This document shows positions 28,998 to 39,157 of a stretch of DNA of 64,000 nucleotides, in pieces. How positions within the stretch are numbered: the stretch's first letter is position 1; each line of letters opens with the position of its first letter. Source of the DNA: Thiotrichaceae bacterium UBA4486 (GTDB lineage Bacteria > Pseudomonadota > Gammaproteobacteria > Eutrophobiales > Eutrophobiaceae); the NCBI GenBank assembly GCA_002389045.1, contig DGNS01000005.1:106288-170287 (forward strand), written 5' to 3'. A program made the position numbers and the translations under genes. The notes beneath the pieces were generated by a model, which was not told the origin of the DNA, searched no databases, and saw nothing but the letters and a program-made list of their open reading frames with translations.

Positions 28998-29164
28998 CCT
29001 CTTATTTACCTGCTGACAATATAATACTAGTCTTTAAGTATAGAAGTGGCTTGATCCATATCAACAAAACATTTGTCCTGTCCGGGCAATTACCTACACT
29101 GGCCATTAGCCCGGATAATACCTGGTGATGTATAAATTTGTTAAAGTTTCAGGAGAATAATCCT

Positions 29165-29593
29165 ATGGCTGAGTTCTGGGTGCTGGTAGCTGATGAGAGC
29201 TGTGCCAGGTTTTTCGAAACAGACAAAATCAAAGCCGAACTGAATGAGTTCGAGACACTGACAAATCCGGCGGCCCGCCTGCAGGAAAGGGACCTGGTAA
29301 CTACAAAGAGGGGGCGCAACCTCGATAGCCGTGGCGAGAGCCGTCATGCCATGGAACCGCCGACCACGGCCAGGGAACAGGCGGCGATACGTTTTGCCAA
29401 GACCATTGCCGGGTATCTGAAGCAGGGTGCGGGAAGCTCTGCATACAATCGCCTGATCCTGGTTGTTCCCCCGGAGATGCTGGGCCACCTGCGCCAGGAA
29501 CTGGACAGGAAAACCCGCGAACGCGTGTATCACACGCTCTGTAAAAATCTCGTGCATAGCGAGCCCGGAGAACTATTGAAACATTTGTCGTAA
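29165..29593 (+). CDS. Host attachment family protein (baeRF-type)
   Basis: A 142-aa protein beginning W-V-L-V-A-D-E-S-C-A-R-F-F-E-T, the typical start of the Host_attach family, a bacterial relative of the archaeo-eukaryotic release factor 1 middle domain. The R-G-E-S-R-H-A-M segment and the C-terminal L-I-L-V-V-P-P-E-M-L-G are also family features. First named in Agrobacterium for attachment to plant cells, it is now thought of as ribosome- or nucleic-acid-related; the function is unsettled. AGGAG lies 9 nt before the ATG. Confidence 0.85.
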   Translation: MAEFWVLVADESCARFFETDKIKAELNEFETLTNPAARLQERDLVTTKRGRNLDSRGESRHAMEPPTTAREQAAIRFAKTIAGYLKQGAGSSAYNRLILVVPPEMLGHLRQELDRKTRERVYHTLCKNLVHSEPGELLKHLS

Positions 29594-29857
29594 TGAAACC
29601 GGATTTTGCTCATGATATTTAACTGCAAAATAACTTGTGACAATGACATGCTCCACGAGGTATTAGCAAGATCAACAGGTGTGTATCTCGCGAAGCTATA
29701 TATGTCCGACTATCCCGGGCATGCCATGAAAGCTGTCACTGCTTGAGGGCGGGCGAGTCGTACCTGAAACATCTATGCTTCATGCCCGTATGGGTGTTGC
29801 TAATGGTGATTCCAGCCTCTATCAGCCAACCGTGGAAATCAGTGCGAGATGCGATTC

Positions 29858-30523
29858 TCAGCCGGTAACCCTGTTTCTGAGATAGACGGGGCGGACATAT
29901 TCGGCGCTGACGGTTTTGCCACTGCAGATTTTTTCCAGCGCCAGCGGAACGATGTGTTCTGATGAGGGCCAGGCATCACCCCGGTAGCTGCTGACGGGAA
30001 CTTTAAATTGTGATGTCAGTGTGTCCGCATATGTTTGCCAGCCGCTGCCGATGCCATACCAGGTTATGTCATTATTTATATCAAGGTTGTCCGGTGCGAT
30101 GACGCTTTCTTCGTTGACTGGCGCAACAACCCCGCTGGTCATGGTTTGATAAAAGCCGCAGTAGATTTCACCCATGCGCGCATCGAAGGCAGGCATGATA
30201 TAGGCGTGCTCTGTTGCAACGGATTGCGCCAGTGCCGCCAGTGAGGAAACAGCAACCACGGGCAGCGAGGCCGAGTAGGCAAGTCCCTGGATAACACCGG
30301 TGGCAATGCGCACACCGGTGAATGCGCCGGGTCCACGGCCGAAGGCGAGAACATCGATGTCCGTCAATGACAGGTCACATTCATCAAGCAGGCTTTTCAC
30401 CATCGGCAGAATTAATTCGGCGTGCCTGCGCGGCGCGATCTCGAAACGCGTATATGTCTCGTTACCGTCATACAGGCTGGCGGAGCAGGCCTCGGTGGAG
30501 GTGTCAATGGCAATCAGTTTCAT
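29858..30523 (-). CDS. tsaB: tRNA N6-threonylcarbamoyladenosine biosynthesis protein TsaB
   Basis: A 221-aa ASKHA-fold protein that partners TsaD and TsaE in making t6A at tRNA position 37. It begins M-K-L-I-A-I-D-T-S-T-E-A-C-S and has G-R-G-P-G-A-F-T-G-V-R-I-A (near 62-74), both diagnostic. Downstream on the same strand nothing is coupled. Upstream it diverges from lolC across ~125 bp. The longer frame upstream of 30523 has no ribosome site and is rejected. Confidence 0.95.
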   Translation of the reverse strand: MKLIAIDTSTEACSASLYDGNETYTRFEIAPRRHAELILPMVKSLLDECDLSLTDIDVLAFGRGPGAFTGVRIATGVIQGLAYSASLPVVAVSSLAALAQSVATEHAYIMPAFDARMGEIYCGFYQTMTSGVVAPVNEESVIAPDNLDINNDITWYGIGSGWQTYADTLTSQFKVPVSSYRGDAWPSSEHIVPLALEKICSGKTVSAEYVRPVYLRNRVTG

Positions 30524-30647
30524 GAAAGCAGTGATATAGTCACAAAAATACAAGTTGAGGGAAGTGTACCTGTTGAATGCCGGGGTGACGAGTTTCATGC
30601 CGGTCCGGGGGTGCAATCATAAGACATTTACCAGGCCGGCCGTTATA

Positions 30648-31901
30648 ATGTCGCTCATGTATACACCCTACCAGGTATTCATTGGCCTTCGCTACGTGCG
30701 GGCCAAACGCCGCAACCATTTCATTTCCTTTATTTCGTTGACTTCTATTGTCGGAGTCGGTCTTGGCGTAATGGCGCTGATCACCGTACTTTCCGTGATG
30801 AACGGTTTTGAAAAAGAACTCACAGGCCGTATTCTCGGTATGGCCTCGCATGCCACCATTTACCAGCAGGGTGACGTAATGAAAGACTGGCGAAGCGTGG
30901 CCGAACAGGCGCACAAACATCCCTCAGTGACCGGAGTGGCGCCGTTTTTCCGTGCCGAGGGTATGCTGGTTAATGGTCAGCAGGTAAATGGCACCGTCAT
31001 CCGCGGCATTTTGCCGGAGGAAGAACCGAAAGTTTCCGTAATCGCCGATCGTATGCTCGGTGGTAATTTCAATGATTTGAAAGGCGGTGATTTCGGCATG
31101 ATTATCGGCACGGAACTGGCCCGGGCCCTGGGCGTGTTCGAGGGCGATAAACTTACACTGGTGATCCCGCAGGCCAGCGTGACGCCTGCCGGCATTATTC
31201 CGCGTCTGAAACGCTTCACGGTCACCGGCATTTTTGAAATCGGTATGCATGAATTCGACAGCGCACTGGCGTTGATTCACCTGGATGACGCCAAGACCCT
31301 GTTTCGCCAACAGGGCGCGTCAGGGTTGCGCATCAAGACCACGGATATTCTGAAAGCGCCACTGATCAGCCGTGAGATCGCCCGTGATCTGCCCGGAGCG
31401 TATGGTGTAATCGACTGGACCCAGCGTCATTCGAATTTTTTCAAGGCGTTGAAGACGGAAAAAATCGTCATGTTCGTGATCCTGACGCTCATCGTCGCCG
31501 TGGCGGCGTTCAATATCATTTCCACCCTGGTCATGGTGGTGACCGACAAGCAGGCGGATATCGCGGTATTGCGAACGCTGGGCGTCAGTCCGCGCGGCGT
31601 CATGCAGATCTTTATTATCCAGGGCATGGTTATTGGTTTAACCGGCATCATTCTCGGTGTCGTTGGTGGAGTTGCCCTGGCATCGAATGTGGAAGCTATT
31701 GTGCAGTCCATTGAGCAGGCCTTCCAGGTTGAATTTCTGCCATCGAATATTTATTACATCAGCGATCTGCCCTCGGACATTCACTGGAATGATGTCTTTA
31801 CCATTACCGGTGTTGCTTTTCTGTTTTGTCTGCTGGCCACCCTGTACCCGGCCTGGCGCGCCGCCGGCACCCAGCCGGCCGAGGCGTTGCGCTATGAGTA
31901 A
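30648..31901 (+). CDS. lolC: Lipoprotein-releasing ABC permease, LolC/LolE family
   Basis: Permease of 417 aa that extracts outer-membrane lipoproteins from the inner membrane and hands them to LolA. The N-terminus ([15 protein letters not shown]) is the family hallmark. One membrane helix near 25-50, a large periplasmic domain and three C-terminal helices (from about 275) match the fold. Only one permease gene accompanies lolD, so this may be a homodimeric (LolF-like) system. ATGs at 30648 and 30657 are both possible; neither has a good ribosome site, and a TATAAT (30644-30649) overlaps the first. Confidence 0.93.
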   Translation: MSLMYTPYQVFIGLRYVRAKRRNHFISFISLTSIVGVGLGVMALITVLSVMNGFEKELTGRILGMASHATIYQQGDVMKDWRSVAEQAHKHPSVTGVAPFFRAEGMLVNGQQVNGTVIRGILPEEEPKVSVIADRMLGGNFNDLKGGDFGMIIGTELARALGVFEGDKLTLVIPQASVTPAGIIPRLKRFTVTGIFEIGMHEFDSALALIHLDDAKTLFRQQGASGLRIKTTDILKAPLISREIARDLPGAYGVIDWTQRHSNFFKALKTEKIVMFVILTLIVAVAAFNIISTLVMVVTDKQADIAVLRTLGVSPRGVMQIFIIQGMVIGLTGIILGVVGGVALASNVEAIVQSIEQAFQVEFLPSNIYYISDLPSDIHWNDVFTITGVAFLFCLLATLYPAWRAAGTQPAEALRYE

Positions 31902-32583
31902 GCTCATACTCGAATCACGCGAACTGAGAAAGCAGTTCATCCAGGGTGATCTGAACGTCCGTGTGCTGGAGGGCATCAATCTTGAAGTCAATGCCGGGGA
32001 ATCGGTAGCCATCGTCGGCGCCTCGGGCTCGGGCAAAAGCACCTTGTTGCATCTGCTCGGCGGTCTGGATATTCCGTCGGCGGGAGAAGTACGCATGAAT
32101 GGCCGGGTGCTGTCCTCGCTCTCCGAGGCGGAACGCGGCCACCTGCGTAACCGTTTTATGGGCTTTGTTTACCAGTTTCATCATCTGCTGCCGGAATTCA
32201 CGGCCGAGGAGAATGTAGCCATGCCCGGACTGATCGGTGGACAGACGCCGGAATCGGCACTGAAAAGCGCGCGCGAATGTCTGCGCCATGTCGGTCTGGG
32301 CGAGCGCTTGCATCACAAGCCCGGTGAACTGTCCGGCGGTGAACGTCAGCGCGCTGCTATTGCCCGGGCGCTGGTGAGCAATCCGCTGTGCCTGTTAATG
32401 GACGAACCCACGGGCAATCTCGATGAGAAAACCGCACACCAGGTGTTCGATTTAATGCTGGGATTGATCCGTGACTTCGGTTCCAGCCTGGTGATGGTCA
32501 CCCACAATCATGAACTGGCCCGGCGCATGGACCGGGTGTTGCTGCTGCATGAAGGCATCCTTGAAGAGCATGCCCCGGCGTAA
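31894..32583 (+). CDS. lolD: Lipoprotein-releasing ABC transporter ATPase
   Basis: ATPase of 229 aa for the Lol exporter. Walker A is G-A-S-G-S-G-K-S-T (42-50), the signature is L-S-G-G-E (146-150) and Walker B ends L-L-M-D-E-P (167-172). The [12 protein letters not shown] segment (Q-loop region) is characteristic of LolD. The ATG overlaps the 3' end of lolC by 8 nt, so the two are translationally coupled. Confidence 0.96.
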   Translation: MSKLILESRELRKQFIQGDLNVRVLEGINLEVNAGESVAIVGASGSGKSTLLHLLGGLDIPSAGEVRMNGRVLSSLSEAERGHLRNRFMGFVYQFHHLLPEFTAEENVAMPGLIGGQTPESALKSARECLRHVGLGERLHHKPGELSGGERQRAAIARALVSNPLCLLMDEPTGNLDEKTAHQVFDLMLGLIRDFGSSLVMVTHNHELARRMDRVLLLHEGILEEHAPA

Positions 32584-32594
32584 CAGCCGCGGGA

Positions 32595-33128
32595 TTATCC
32601 ACCATTATTTTTCCTTTTCCGTATACGCTCCTTGCGTTCTTCCCATTTACGAACGGCGGCGATTCGCCACAGCAACCGGATCGCGTAGTAACCTGCGCCG
32701 GCACTCAACGATCCGAGGATAAAACAGCCCAGTAGCAAAGGCTGCCAGATATCGGTCAGGGTGCCGGTGAACCATTGCCACGAAAATACAAAATTTACAT
32801 GGCGGGGTGGCAATTGCAGGATAATGGCACCGAGCTTGTAACTGGCAAAAAACAACGGGTACATGGTGACGGGGTTGGTCAACCACACAGCCAGCAATGA
32901 GATGGGCAGGTTGACCCTGAAATAAATAGCGATGGCGGCGGCTAACACAGTCTGTCCCGGAAACGGCATGAATGCCCAGAACAGGCCGTTGGCCATGCCG
33001 CCCGCCGCGGAATGCCGGGTGATGTGCCAGAGATTCGGTTCATGCAACAGCTTGCCGAACAGACTCAGATGCCTGTGGTTCTGGATCGCCGTTCTATGAG
33101 GCGTAAAGCGTGTGAAGATGCGTTTCAA
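32595..33128 (-). CDS. DUF2062 membrane protein
   Basis: A 177-aa protein with a DUF2062 core: G-x-x-x-G-L-F-W-A-F-M-P-F-P-G-Q-T (about 45-60), then N-L-P-I-S-L-L-A-V-W-L-T-N-P (about 73-86), followed by two further helices and a basic C-terminal tail (R-K-W-E-E-R-K-E-R-I-R-K-R-K). The family is common in Gammaproteobacteria near glycosyltransferase or lpx genes, and its function is unknown. It converges on lolD, 11 nt apart. Confidence 0.85.
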   Translation of the reverse strand: MKRIFTRFTPHRTAIQNHRHLSLFGKLLHEPNLWHITRHSAAGGMANGLFWAFMPFPGQTVLAAAIAIYFRVNLPISLLAVWLTNPVTMYPLFFASYKLGAIILQLPPRHVNFVFSWQWFTGTLTDIWQPLLLGCFILGSLSAGAGYYAIRLLWRIAAVRKWEERKERIRKRKNNGG

Positions 33129-33274
33129 ACCCGTCCCCGAATTTCACTTGTAAAAAAAGCGGCCTATTATAGCCAAACAGACTGGAGAATAAGAGCGACA
33201 TTACTGCATAATATCCGCTGTCATCTCCGCCTGACAGGTGTATTATTGCCACCGGGATGTTTCATGGATGAGTT

Positions 33275-35563
33275 ATGCGGATCTGGACGATTGCCTTTGC
33301 TGTAGGGGTACTGTGTGCGTTACAGTTACCCGAACTCCCTCCCCGCCTTGTCTACCTGCTCTGGATCACGGTGCTGTTTTTGCATCGTTATGCACTGTGG
33401 CGCCCTTGTGCCGCCGTTCTGGCCGGTTTTTTATGGTGCCTGCTGCGCGCCGATGTGATCCTGCTGCAGGCACTTGATCCGGACCTCGAGGGTGCCGATG
33501 TCCTGCTTACCGGTACGGTGCATGGTATCCCGGAAGCCACCGATCGTGGCAGCCGTTTTAATTTCAGCATCGACACACTGCAGGATATGCACGGTCGCAG
33601 CTATGCGACGCCGGGCCGTGTACGCCTGACCTGGTATTTCAATGACCGCGACGTTTCCGCCGGCGAGCGCTGGCGGTTCAAGGCGCGCCTGAAGCGACCC
33701 CGTGGATTTTCCAACCCCGGCGGTTTTGATTACGAGTTCTGGCTGTTCCAGCAACGCCTGCGCGCCAGTGGCTATGTGCGCGGGGAGACGTCGCCAGTCA
33801 GGCTGGCGGCAGCACGTTGGTATGATATTCACCGTTTGCGACATGGCCTGGCAGAGCGCATCAGCGAACTGCTTGACGAGTATGCCCATACCGGCCTGGT
33901 GATTGCCCTGGCCACCGGCAGCCGCCATCGTCTCGACGCCGATACCTGGACGGTCCTGCAACGTACGGGCACCGGTCACTTGCTGGCCATCTCCGGTCTG
34001 CATGTGGGTATCGTTGCGGCCATGTTCTTTTTCCTTGGCCGCTGGGGATGGAGCCTGAGCGGACGGGGCATGTTGTGGATCCCGGCGCGCGATGCCGGAT
34101 TGATCGCGTCTTTCCTGGCCGCGGCGTTCTACGCAGCCCTGGCGGGATTCAGCGTGCCCACACAGCGCGCCCTGGTCATGTTGACGGTATTGATCCTGGC
34201 CGGCCTGTCACGCAGGGACTATGCACCGGCAACGGTACTGGCCGTAGCCGTGCTTGCCGTGTTGCTCCTGGATCCTCTCGCGATCATCACTGCAGGTTTC
34301 TGGCTTTCGTTCACGGCGGTCGCCTGTATTCTTTATGGCATGGTCAACCGTATTGGCCGGCATGGCTGGTGGTGGCGCTGGGGACGAGCGCAACTGTTTG
34401 TGACTGTTGGCCTGTTGCCGGTATTACTGTTCTGGTTCCAGGGTGCTTCGCTGGTCAGTGTTCCCGCCAACCTGGTGGCGATTCCATTTGTCAGCCTTCT
34501 GGTGGTTCCACTGGTGCTTCTTGCGGCGGCGGGATTACTGCTCGGCGTGCCGGGTATGGCCGGCCTTCTGATGGCAGCCGATTTTTTCCTGCATGGCCTG
34601 TGGCAATATCTCTCGTGGCTGTCCGATTTCGATTTCGCCATGTGGCAACACGGTGCTGTCAGCGCCACGGCGATGGTGTTGGCCATGGCCGGTGTCGTTC
34701 TTTTCTGCCTGCCCCGGGGAGTGCCTGTACGCTGGCCGGCTGTGGCCTGGTTGATGCCGCTGTTTTTCCCGTCCATAACGTTGCCGGATAGCGGTGAGAT
34801 CCGGTTCACGTTGCTGGATGTAGGGCAGGGACTGGCGGCCGTGGTACAAACCCGCGAGCACGTGCTGGTCTACGATACCGGCGCACGCTTCAGCGAACAT
34901 TTTAACGCCGGGGATGCGGTGCTGCTGCCGTTTTTGCGCGAGCATGGTATCGGCGCCATAGATACACTGGTGATCAGTCATGGCGATAACGACCATATCG
35001 GCGGTTCAGCCGCACTGCTGGCGGCCATGCCGGTGGGCCGGGTACTCACCAGTGTCCCGGAGAAGATTGCACACTCTCACAGCGAACACTGTCATGCCGG
35101 CCAGTCCTGGAATCGGGACGGCGTGTATTACCGGGTGCTGCATCCGCCACCTGACAGCGCATTCTCCGGCAATAATGCTTCCTGTATTCTGCACATCCGT
35201 TATGAGAACGGATCATTACTGTTAACGGGTGATATCGAAGAGACGGCGGAGCGGTCGCTGATAACCCGCTACGGTGGCCAACTGCAGTCCGAAATCATGA
35301 TGGTGCCGCACCATGGCAGCAAAACATCGTCGTCCGCAATCTTTCTCGATACCGTGAAACCGGAGCTGGCGCTGGTACCCGCCGGATATCGCAATCGCTA
35401 CGGCTTCCCGAAACAGGCTATAATGGCGCGATACCGGGAGCGCGGAGTCCGGGTCATGAATACCGCCGAGGCAGGCGCCATAATCATTGACATGACCGGC
35501 GAGGGGTACAGCGTACAAGCTTACAGGGACAGGCATCGGCGTTTCTGGCACAGTCGCAATTAA
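33275..35563 (+). CDS. comEC: DNA internalisation competence protein ComEC/Rec2
   Basis: A 762-aa polytopic protein of natural transformation. The N-terminal soluble OB-like segment (G-T-V-H-G-I-P and N-P-G-G-F-D-Y-E-x-W near 147-156), the central competence membrane domain (G-T-G-H-L-L-A-I-S-G-L-H-V-G) and the C-terminal metallo-beta-lactamase domain (L-D-V-G-Q-G, then S-H-G-D-N-D-H-I-G-G) are all present and intact. It forms the inner-membrane channel for single-stranded DNA uptake. It opens the run comEC-exbB-exbD-lpxK-trm112-kdsB, an order also found in Pseudomonas. Confidence 0.95.
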   Translation: MRIWTIAFAVGVLCALQLPELPPRLVYLLWITVLFLHRYALWRPCAAVLAGFLWCLLRADVILLQALDPDLEGADVLLTGTVHGIPEATDRGSRFNFSIDTLQDMHGRSYATPGRVRLTWYFNDRDVSAGERWRFKARLKRPRGFSNPGGFDYEFWLFQQRLRASGYVRGETSPVRLAAARWYDIHRLRHGLAERISELLDEYAHTGLVIALATGSRHRLDADTWTVLQRTGTGHLLAISGLHVGIVAAMFFFLGRWGWSLSGRGMLWIPARDAGLIASFLAAAFYAALAGFSVPTQRALVMLTVLILAGLSRRDYAPATVLAVAVLAVLLLDPLAIITAGFWLSFTAVACILYGMVNRIGRHGWWWRWGRAQLFVTVGLLPVLLFWFQGASLVSVPANLVAIPFVSLLVVPLVLLAAAGLLLGVPGMAGLLMAADFFLHGLWQYLSWLSDFDFAMWQHGAVSATAMVLAMAGVVLFCLPRGVPVRWPAVAWLMPLFFPSITLPDSGEIRFTLLDVGQGLAAVVQTREHVLVYDTGARFSEHFNAGDAVLLPFLREHGIGAIDTLVISHGDNDHIGGSAALLAAMPVGRVLTSVPEKIAHSHSEHCHAGQSWNRDGVYYRVLHPPPDSAFSGNNASCILHIRYENGSLLLTGDIEETAERSLITRYGGQLQSEIMMVPHHGSKTSSSAIFLDTVKPELALVPAGYRNRYGFPKQAIMARYRERGVRVMNTAEAGAIIIDMTGEGYSVQAYRDRHRRFWHSRN

Positions 35564-35588
35564 CGACCAAAATCGGGAGAGAAGTGCA

Positions 35589-36260
35589 GTGCTTGAATTG
35601 ATCCGGGCAGGCGGCTGGCTGATGTGGCCGATCCTGTTATGTTCCGTCATATCCCTGGCCATTATCGCCGAGCGGTTCTGGTCCCTGCAGAAAAAACGCA
35701 TCATTCCCAAAAATCTCGTCGCCCAGGTCTGGCAGTGGCAGAAAGTAGGCCATCTCAATGCCAAACGCGTCCATGATCTGCGCCAGGGCTCGCCACTGGG
35801 GCGTGTTCTCGCGGCCGGTTTGGTAAATCGCCAGTACGAGCGCGAGGTGATGAAAGAAAGTATCGAGGAAGTCGGTCGCCACGTGGCCCATGAACTCGAG
35901 CGTTTTCTCAACACACTTGGCACCATTGCCTCGATCACCCCGCTGCTGGGGCTTCTGGGTACGGTGATCGGCATGATCAAGGTTTTCGCCGTCATTACAT
36001 CTCACGGAGTCGGCGATCCCAGCATCCTGGCCGAGGGGATCTCCGAGGCACTGGTCACCACCGCGGCGGGGTTGTCCGTGGCCATTCCCTCTCTGATGTT
36101 CTACCGTTACTTTCGCGGCCGCGTCAATGAATATGTCGTCAACATGGAACAGGAAGCGTTGAAGCTGGTTGAAGTCATGTGCGGCATGCGCGCCCGTGAA
36201 GGTCAGGAGCCGGAATCCGCCCGGGCTGCGGAACATCACTACGTGACCGAGCGCGAATGA
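35589..36260 (+). CDS. exbB: MotA/TolQ/ExbB proton channel family protein
   Basis: A 223-aa protein with an N-terminal helix (M-W-P-I-L-L-C-S-V-I-S-L) and two further helices (about 125-150 and 160-185). The conserved L-G-L-L-G-T-V-I-G-M-I and A-L-V-T-T-A-A-G-L-x-V-A-I-P are diagnostic. With ExbD it forms a proton-driven complex; the TonB-type partner is not in the window. The start is GTG. Its stop overlaps the exbD start by 4 nt. Confidence 0.92.
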   Translation: MLELIRAGGWLMWPILLCSVISLAIIAERFWSLQKKRIIPKNLVAQVWQWQKVGHLNAKRVHDLRQGSPLGRVLAAGLVNRQYEREVMKESIEEVGRHVAHELERFLNTLGTIASITPLLGLLGTVIGMIKVFAVITSHGVGDPSILAEGISEALVTTAAGLSVAIPSLMFYRYFRGRVNEYVVNMEQEALKLVEVMCGMRAREGQEPESARAAEHHYVTERE

Positions 36261-36685
36261 ACTTTCAGTCCCGAACTCCCGAAGAACTGGACATCAACAT
36301 CACTCCGTTGATTGACGTGGTGTTTTTGCTGCTGATCTTTTTCATGGTTTCCACTACTTTCGAACGCGAATCGGAAATCAACATCACCCTGCCGCAGGCC
36401 AGCGATGAGGTGACCGAGGCCAAACCGGATGCGATCAATGTGGCTATTGACGGCAAGGGTAATGTCTATATCAACGATCAGGCCCTGGTGAATTCGCAAT
36501 TGAGTTCCATCAAGGAAGCCATTTTCGACAAACTCGGCCGGCGTGACGATGCTCCGATCATTATCAGCGCCGATAAAGAGGCCGATTACCAGTCGGTGGT
36601 CAAGGTAATGGACGCGGCGCGCCAGCTTGGCCTGATCCGCATTACTTTCGCCACGCAGAAGTACGACGAGGATGAAGAGAACTGA
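36257..36685 (+). CDS. exbD: ExbD/TolR family protein
   Basis: A 142-aa protein with a short cytoplasmic N-terminus, one membrane helix and a periplasmic domain. The membrane start I-N-I-T-P-L-I-D-V-V-F-L-L-L-I-F-F-M carries the essential Asp (D20) used in proton transfer. The ATGA overlap with exbB indicates coupling. In E. coli msbA occupies this position beside lpxK; here, as in Pseudomonas, the exbBD pair does. 36686-36831 holds no gene. Confidence 0.93.
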   Translation: MNFQSRTPEELDINITPLIDVVFLLLIFFMVSTTFERESEINITLPQASDEVTEAKPDAINVAIDGKGNVYINDQALVNSQLSSIKEAIFDKLGRRDDAPIIISADKEADYQSVVKVMDAARQLGLIRITFATQKYDEDEEN

Positions 36686-36831
36686 TTGTCATATTACCGC
36701 TGAACCGGTATCAATCATTACTCTTGTATTGATTCGACAAACGGGAGCAACCTGATCTGATGATCCTGTTTTGCTTTTATGCTGACGTGCCCCGCTGATT
36801 GTTTTTGCAGAGACCGGTTACCTCAATTTCC

Positions 36832-37824
36832 ATGCTGAATTCCGAACGACTCGAACAGGTCTGGTACGGGGATGACAAACTCGGACTGGTGCTGACGCCG
36901 CTGAGCTGGCTGTACCGTTTCGGGATCGCCGCGCGCAAGATCGCTTATGGCAGCGGACTGATCCCGGTCAAACGTTTCGCGGTTCCGGTGATCGTGATCG
37001 GTAATATTACCGTGGGCGGTACCGGCAAGACGCCGCTGACCATCTGGCTGGCCAATCACCTGCGTGAAAAAGGGCGCCGTCCCGGTATTGTCAGCCGTGG
37101 CTATGGCGCTCGCGGCAGTACCAAACCGCAGCAGGTGCGCCCGGACAGTAACCCGGCCCTGGTCGGGGATGAGCCCGTACTGATGGCGCGCAGAACTCAT
37201 TGCCCGGTGGCCGTTGCCGCCAACCGGGTACGGGCGGTGCAGGGGCTGCTGGAACATTATGATATCGATGTCATCATCAGTGATGACGGCTTGCAACACC
37301 TGCAACTGCACCGCGATCTGGAAATCGTCGTGATTGACGGTGATCGCCGTTTCGGCAACGGACGCTGCCTGCCCGCGGGACCCCTGCGTGAGCCACCGGG
37401 TCGCCTGCAAAGCGTCGACCTGGTAGTGGCCAACGGCCGGCCAGGCAAGGGAGAACACCTGATGGAATACGTGAGCGGTGATTTATGTTCCCTGTGCCGC
37501 CCGGGCGAACGGCTGGAAATACAAAGCCTGCGCGGCCGGACGGTACACGCCGTGGCCGGTATCGGCAATCCCTCGCGGTTTATCTCGGCCCTCAGGCGGG
37601 CCGGTCTCGATGTCATCAAGCATATATTTCCGGACCATCATCCTTTTGTAAAAGCAGATCTGGATTTCGGTGATGATTTGCCGGTGGTGATGACGGAGAA
37701 GGATGCGGTAAAATGTGAGCACTTTGCATCAAACCGTTGCTGGTATCTGCCGGTGCAGGCATCACTGGCGGAGACATTCATCTTTAGACTCGATAAACGT
37801 CTGGCGGAAATCAACTGTGGATAG
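36832..37824 (+). CDS. lpxK: Tetraacyldisaccharide 4'-kinase
   Basis: A 330-aa inner-membrane enzyme that phosphorylates the 4' position of the lipid A disaccharide. It has the P-loop G-G-T-G-K-T (62-67) in [14 protein letters not shown] and the D-D-G-L-Q-H motif (near 154-158). The N-terminal amphipathic helix (L-T-P-L-S-W-L-Y) anchors it to the membrane. The ATG at 36832 lacks a clear ribosome site; a TTG 33 nt upstream is less likely. It overlaps the next gene by 8 nt. Confidence 0.95.
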   Translation: MLNSERLEQVWYGDDKLGLVLTPLSWLYRFGIAARKIAYGSGLIPVKRFAVPVIVIGNITVGGTGKTPLTIWLANHLREKGRRPGIVSRGYGARGSTKPQQVRPDSNPALVGDEPVLMARRTHCPVAVAANRVRAVQGLLEHYDIDVIISDDGLQHLQLHRDLEIVVIDGDRRFGNGRCLPAGPLREPPGRLQSVDLVVANGRPGKGEHLMEYVSGDLCSLCRPGERLEIQSLRGRTVHAVAGIGNPSRFISALRRAGLDVIKHIFPDHHPFVKADLDFGDDLPVVMTEKDAVKCEHFASNRCWYLPVQASLAETFIFRLDKRLAEINCG

Positions 37825-38008
37825 AAAATTACTCGATATACTGGTGTGCCCGGTGACCAAGGGCCCGCTCATTTACGACAAAAAAAACCAGGAACTGCTT
37901 TCGCTGTCTGCGCGTCTGGCCTATCCCATCCGCGATGATATTCCCATCATGCTGGAAGACGAGGCGCGGACCCTGAGTGAGGAAGAAGTCGAGCAATACC
38001 GCAAGTGA
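37817..38008 (+). CDS. Trm112-family (YcaR-like) small protein
   Basis: A 63-aa protein with a C-P-V-T-K-G-P-L motif (one Cys only, zinc unlikely), then [21 protein letters not shown]. This matches the UPF0434/YcaR family, always found between lpxK and kdsB. The GTG start overlaps the end of lpxK, and its TGA overlaps the GTG of kdsB, so all three are translated as a chain. Function is unknown; eukaryotic Trm112 activates methyltransferases. Confidence 0.9.
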   Translation: MDRKLLDILVCPVTKGPLIYDKKNQELLSLSARLAYPIRDDIPIMLEDEARTLSEEEVEQYRK

Positions 38009-38760
38009 ATGACAGTTTCGTGGTCATCATTCCGGCACGCTACGCCTCCACGCGCCTGCCCGGCAAGCCATTGCTCGACATAGCCGGCCGGCCGTTGCTG
38101 CAGTATGTGTATGATGCAGCAACGGAAAGCGAGGCCGATGCCGTTTACATTGCTACCGACGATGAACGCATCGTTGAGCTCGCCGGTACATTCGGCGCCC
38201 GCACCCTGATGACCGGCCGCCACCACCATTCCGGTACCGACCGCCTGGCCGAGGCGGCGCGTCTGCTGCGCCTGGACGAGGCCACCATTATCGTTAATCT
38301 GCAGGGCGATGAAGTGGGCATGTCCGCGCGTGTTATTGATCAGACCGCCCGGCTGTTGCGGGCTGATACATCCGCGAATATGGCCACGGTCTGTGAAGTG
38401 CTGGACGATGTGGCACAGATCCGGGATCCCCATGTCGTTAAAGTCGTAATGGACAGGCACGGCCGTGCACTGTATTTCAGCCGCTCGGTCATTCCATGGA
38501 CTGCAACCGTGGACGATATTTCCGCTTCTACCGTAGACCGCTGGTACAAGCACATCGGTTTATACGCCTATCGTGCCGGTTTTCTGCAACGCTTTACCGC
38601 ACTCGGAGCCTGCGCCCTCGAACAGCAGGAATCGCTGGAGCAGTTACGGGCGCTGTATCACGGTGAAACCATCCTGGTCGAACCGGCGTGTGATAAAACC
38701 GGCATCGGTGTGGACACCCCGGAAGACCTGGAACGCGCGCGGAAGATGTTCGGCGGCTGA
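38005..38760 (+). CDS. kdsB: 3-deoxy-manno-octulosonate cytidylyltransferase
   Basis: A 251-aa enzyme that activates Kdo as CMP-Kdo for lipopolysaccharide inner core. It begins [17 protein letters not shown] (nucleotide-binding) and has N-L-Q-G-D-E (metal/CTP), H-H-S-G-T-D-R and [10 protein letters not shown]. The G-T-D-R and E-Q-x-E-S-L-E-Q-L-R motifs confirm KdsB rather than NeuA. The start is GTG overlapping the previous TGA. Confidence 0.96.
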   Translation: MNDSFVVIIPARYASTRLPGKPLLDIAGRPLLQYVYDAATESEADAVYIATDDERIVELAGTFGARTLMTGRHHHSGTDRLAEAARLLRLDEATIIVNLQGDEVGMSARVIDQTARLLRADTSANMATVCEVLDDVAQIRDPHVVKVVMDRHGRALYFSRSVIPWTATVDDISASTVDRWYKHIGLYAYRAGFLQRFTALGACALEQQESLEQLRALYHGETILVEPACDKTGIGVDTPEDLERARKMFGG

Positions 38761-39157
38761 GAGGTATCTCTCGCAACGCCGCGGAGTGCGCAAAGACAAA
38801 TCAAGGGAGTGACTGTTATGCCAAAATCAATGTTTTCAAGACAATGATGTTGTGAGGCGCACAAAATCGAAATTTATGTGCCTTGCTCTGATAAGTTCTG
38901 GACGGACTGATTCAGAGCTTCTTCAGGAGATTTCTCCCGTTGGTCGAAATGACAACGTTAATCTGAAGTTCCCGAAATGATCATGCCAGGTTTTCTCCTG
39001 GCGCGAGAGTTTTCCTGAACTGTTCAATAGATGACTTTGTCATCCCGGCAAAAGCCGCCAGGCAGTCGATTAAATCCTGTCCTGTCGAGAGAGTTATTCG
39101 GTTGCTGGTGAAGCGCTGTCGCCTGGTGACCGCGACGTTGATTGAATCGGGACGCGG
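38761..39157. other. 397-bp gap between kdsB and infA
   Basis: The convergent kdsB (plus) and infA (minus) enclose it. It contains structured repeat copy B (38818-38921) and a small perfect hairpin GCCAGG-N6-CCTGGC (38984-39001). Nothing else convincing: no ORF with a ribosome site and no T-tract terminator for either gene. Confidence 0.55.
38818..38921. repeat. Structured dispersed repeat, copy B (104 bp)
   Basis: It starts with the same 15 bases as copy A (28893) and ends with nearly the same ~37 bases. The first stem keeps 7 of 8 pairs (ATCAATGT with ACAATGAT). The middle arms have a new sequence (GCACA with TGTGC, AAAT with ATTT, loop CGAA), and the last stem uses a G-T pair (AGTTC with GGACT). 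Base changes on one arm are matched on the other in the middle stem. Confidence 0.78.

Noticed and set aside
29612..29746. A 44-codon frame after the host-attachment gene
   Set aside because: No ribosome site and no recognisable features; the 264-bp gap otherwise shows nothing.
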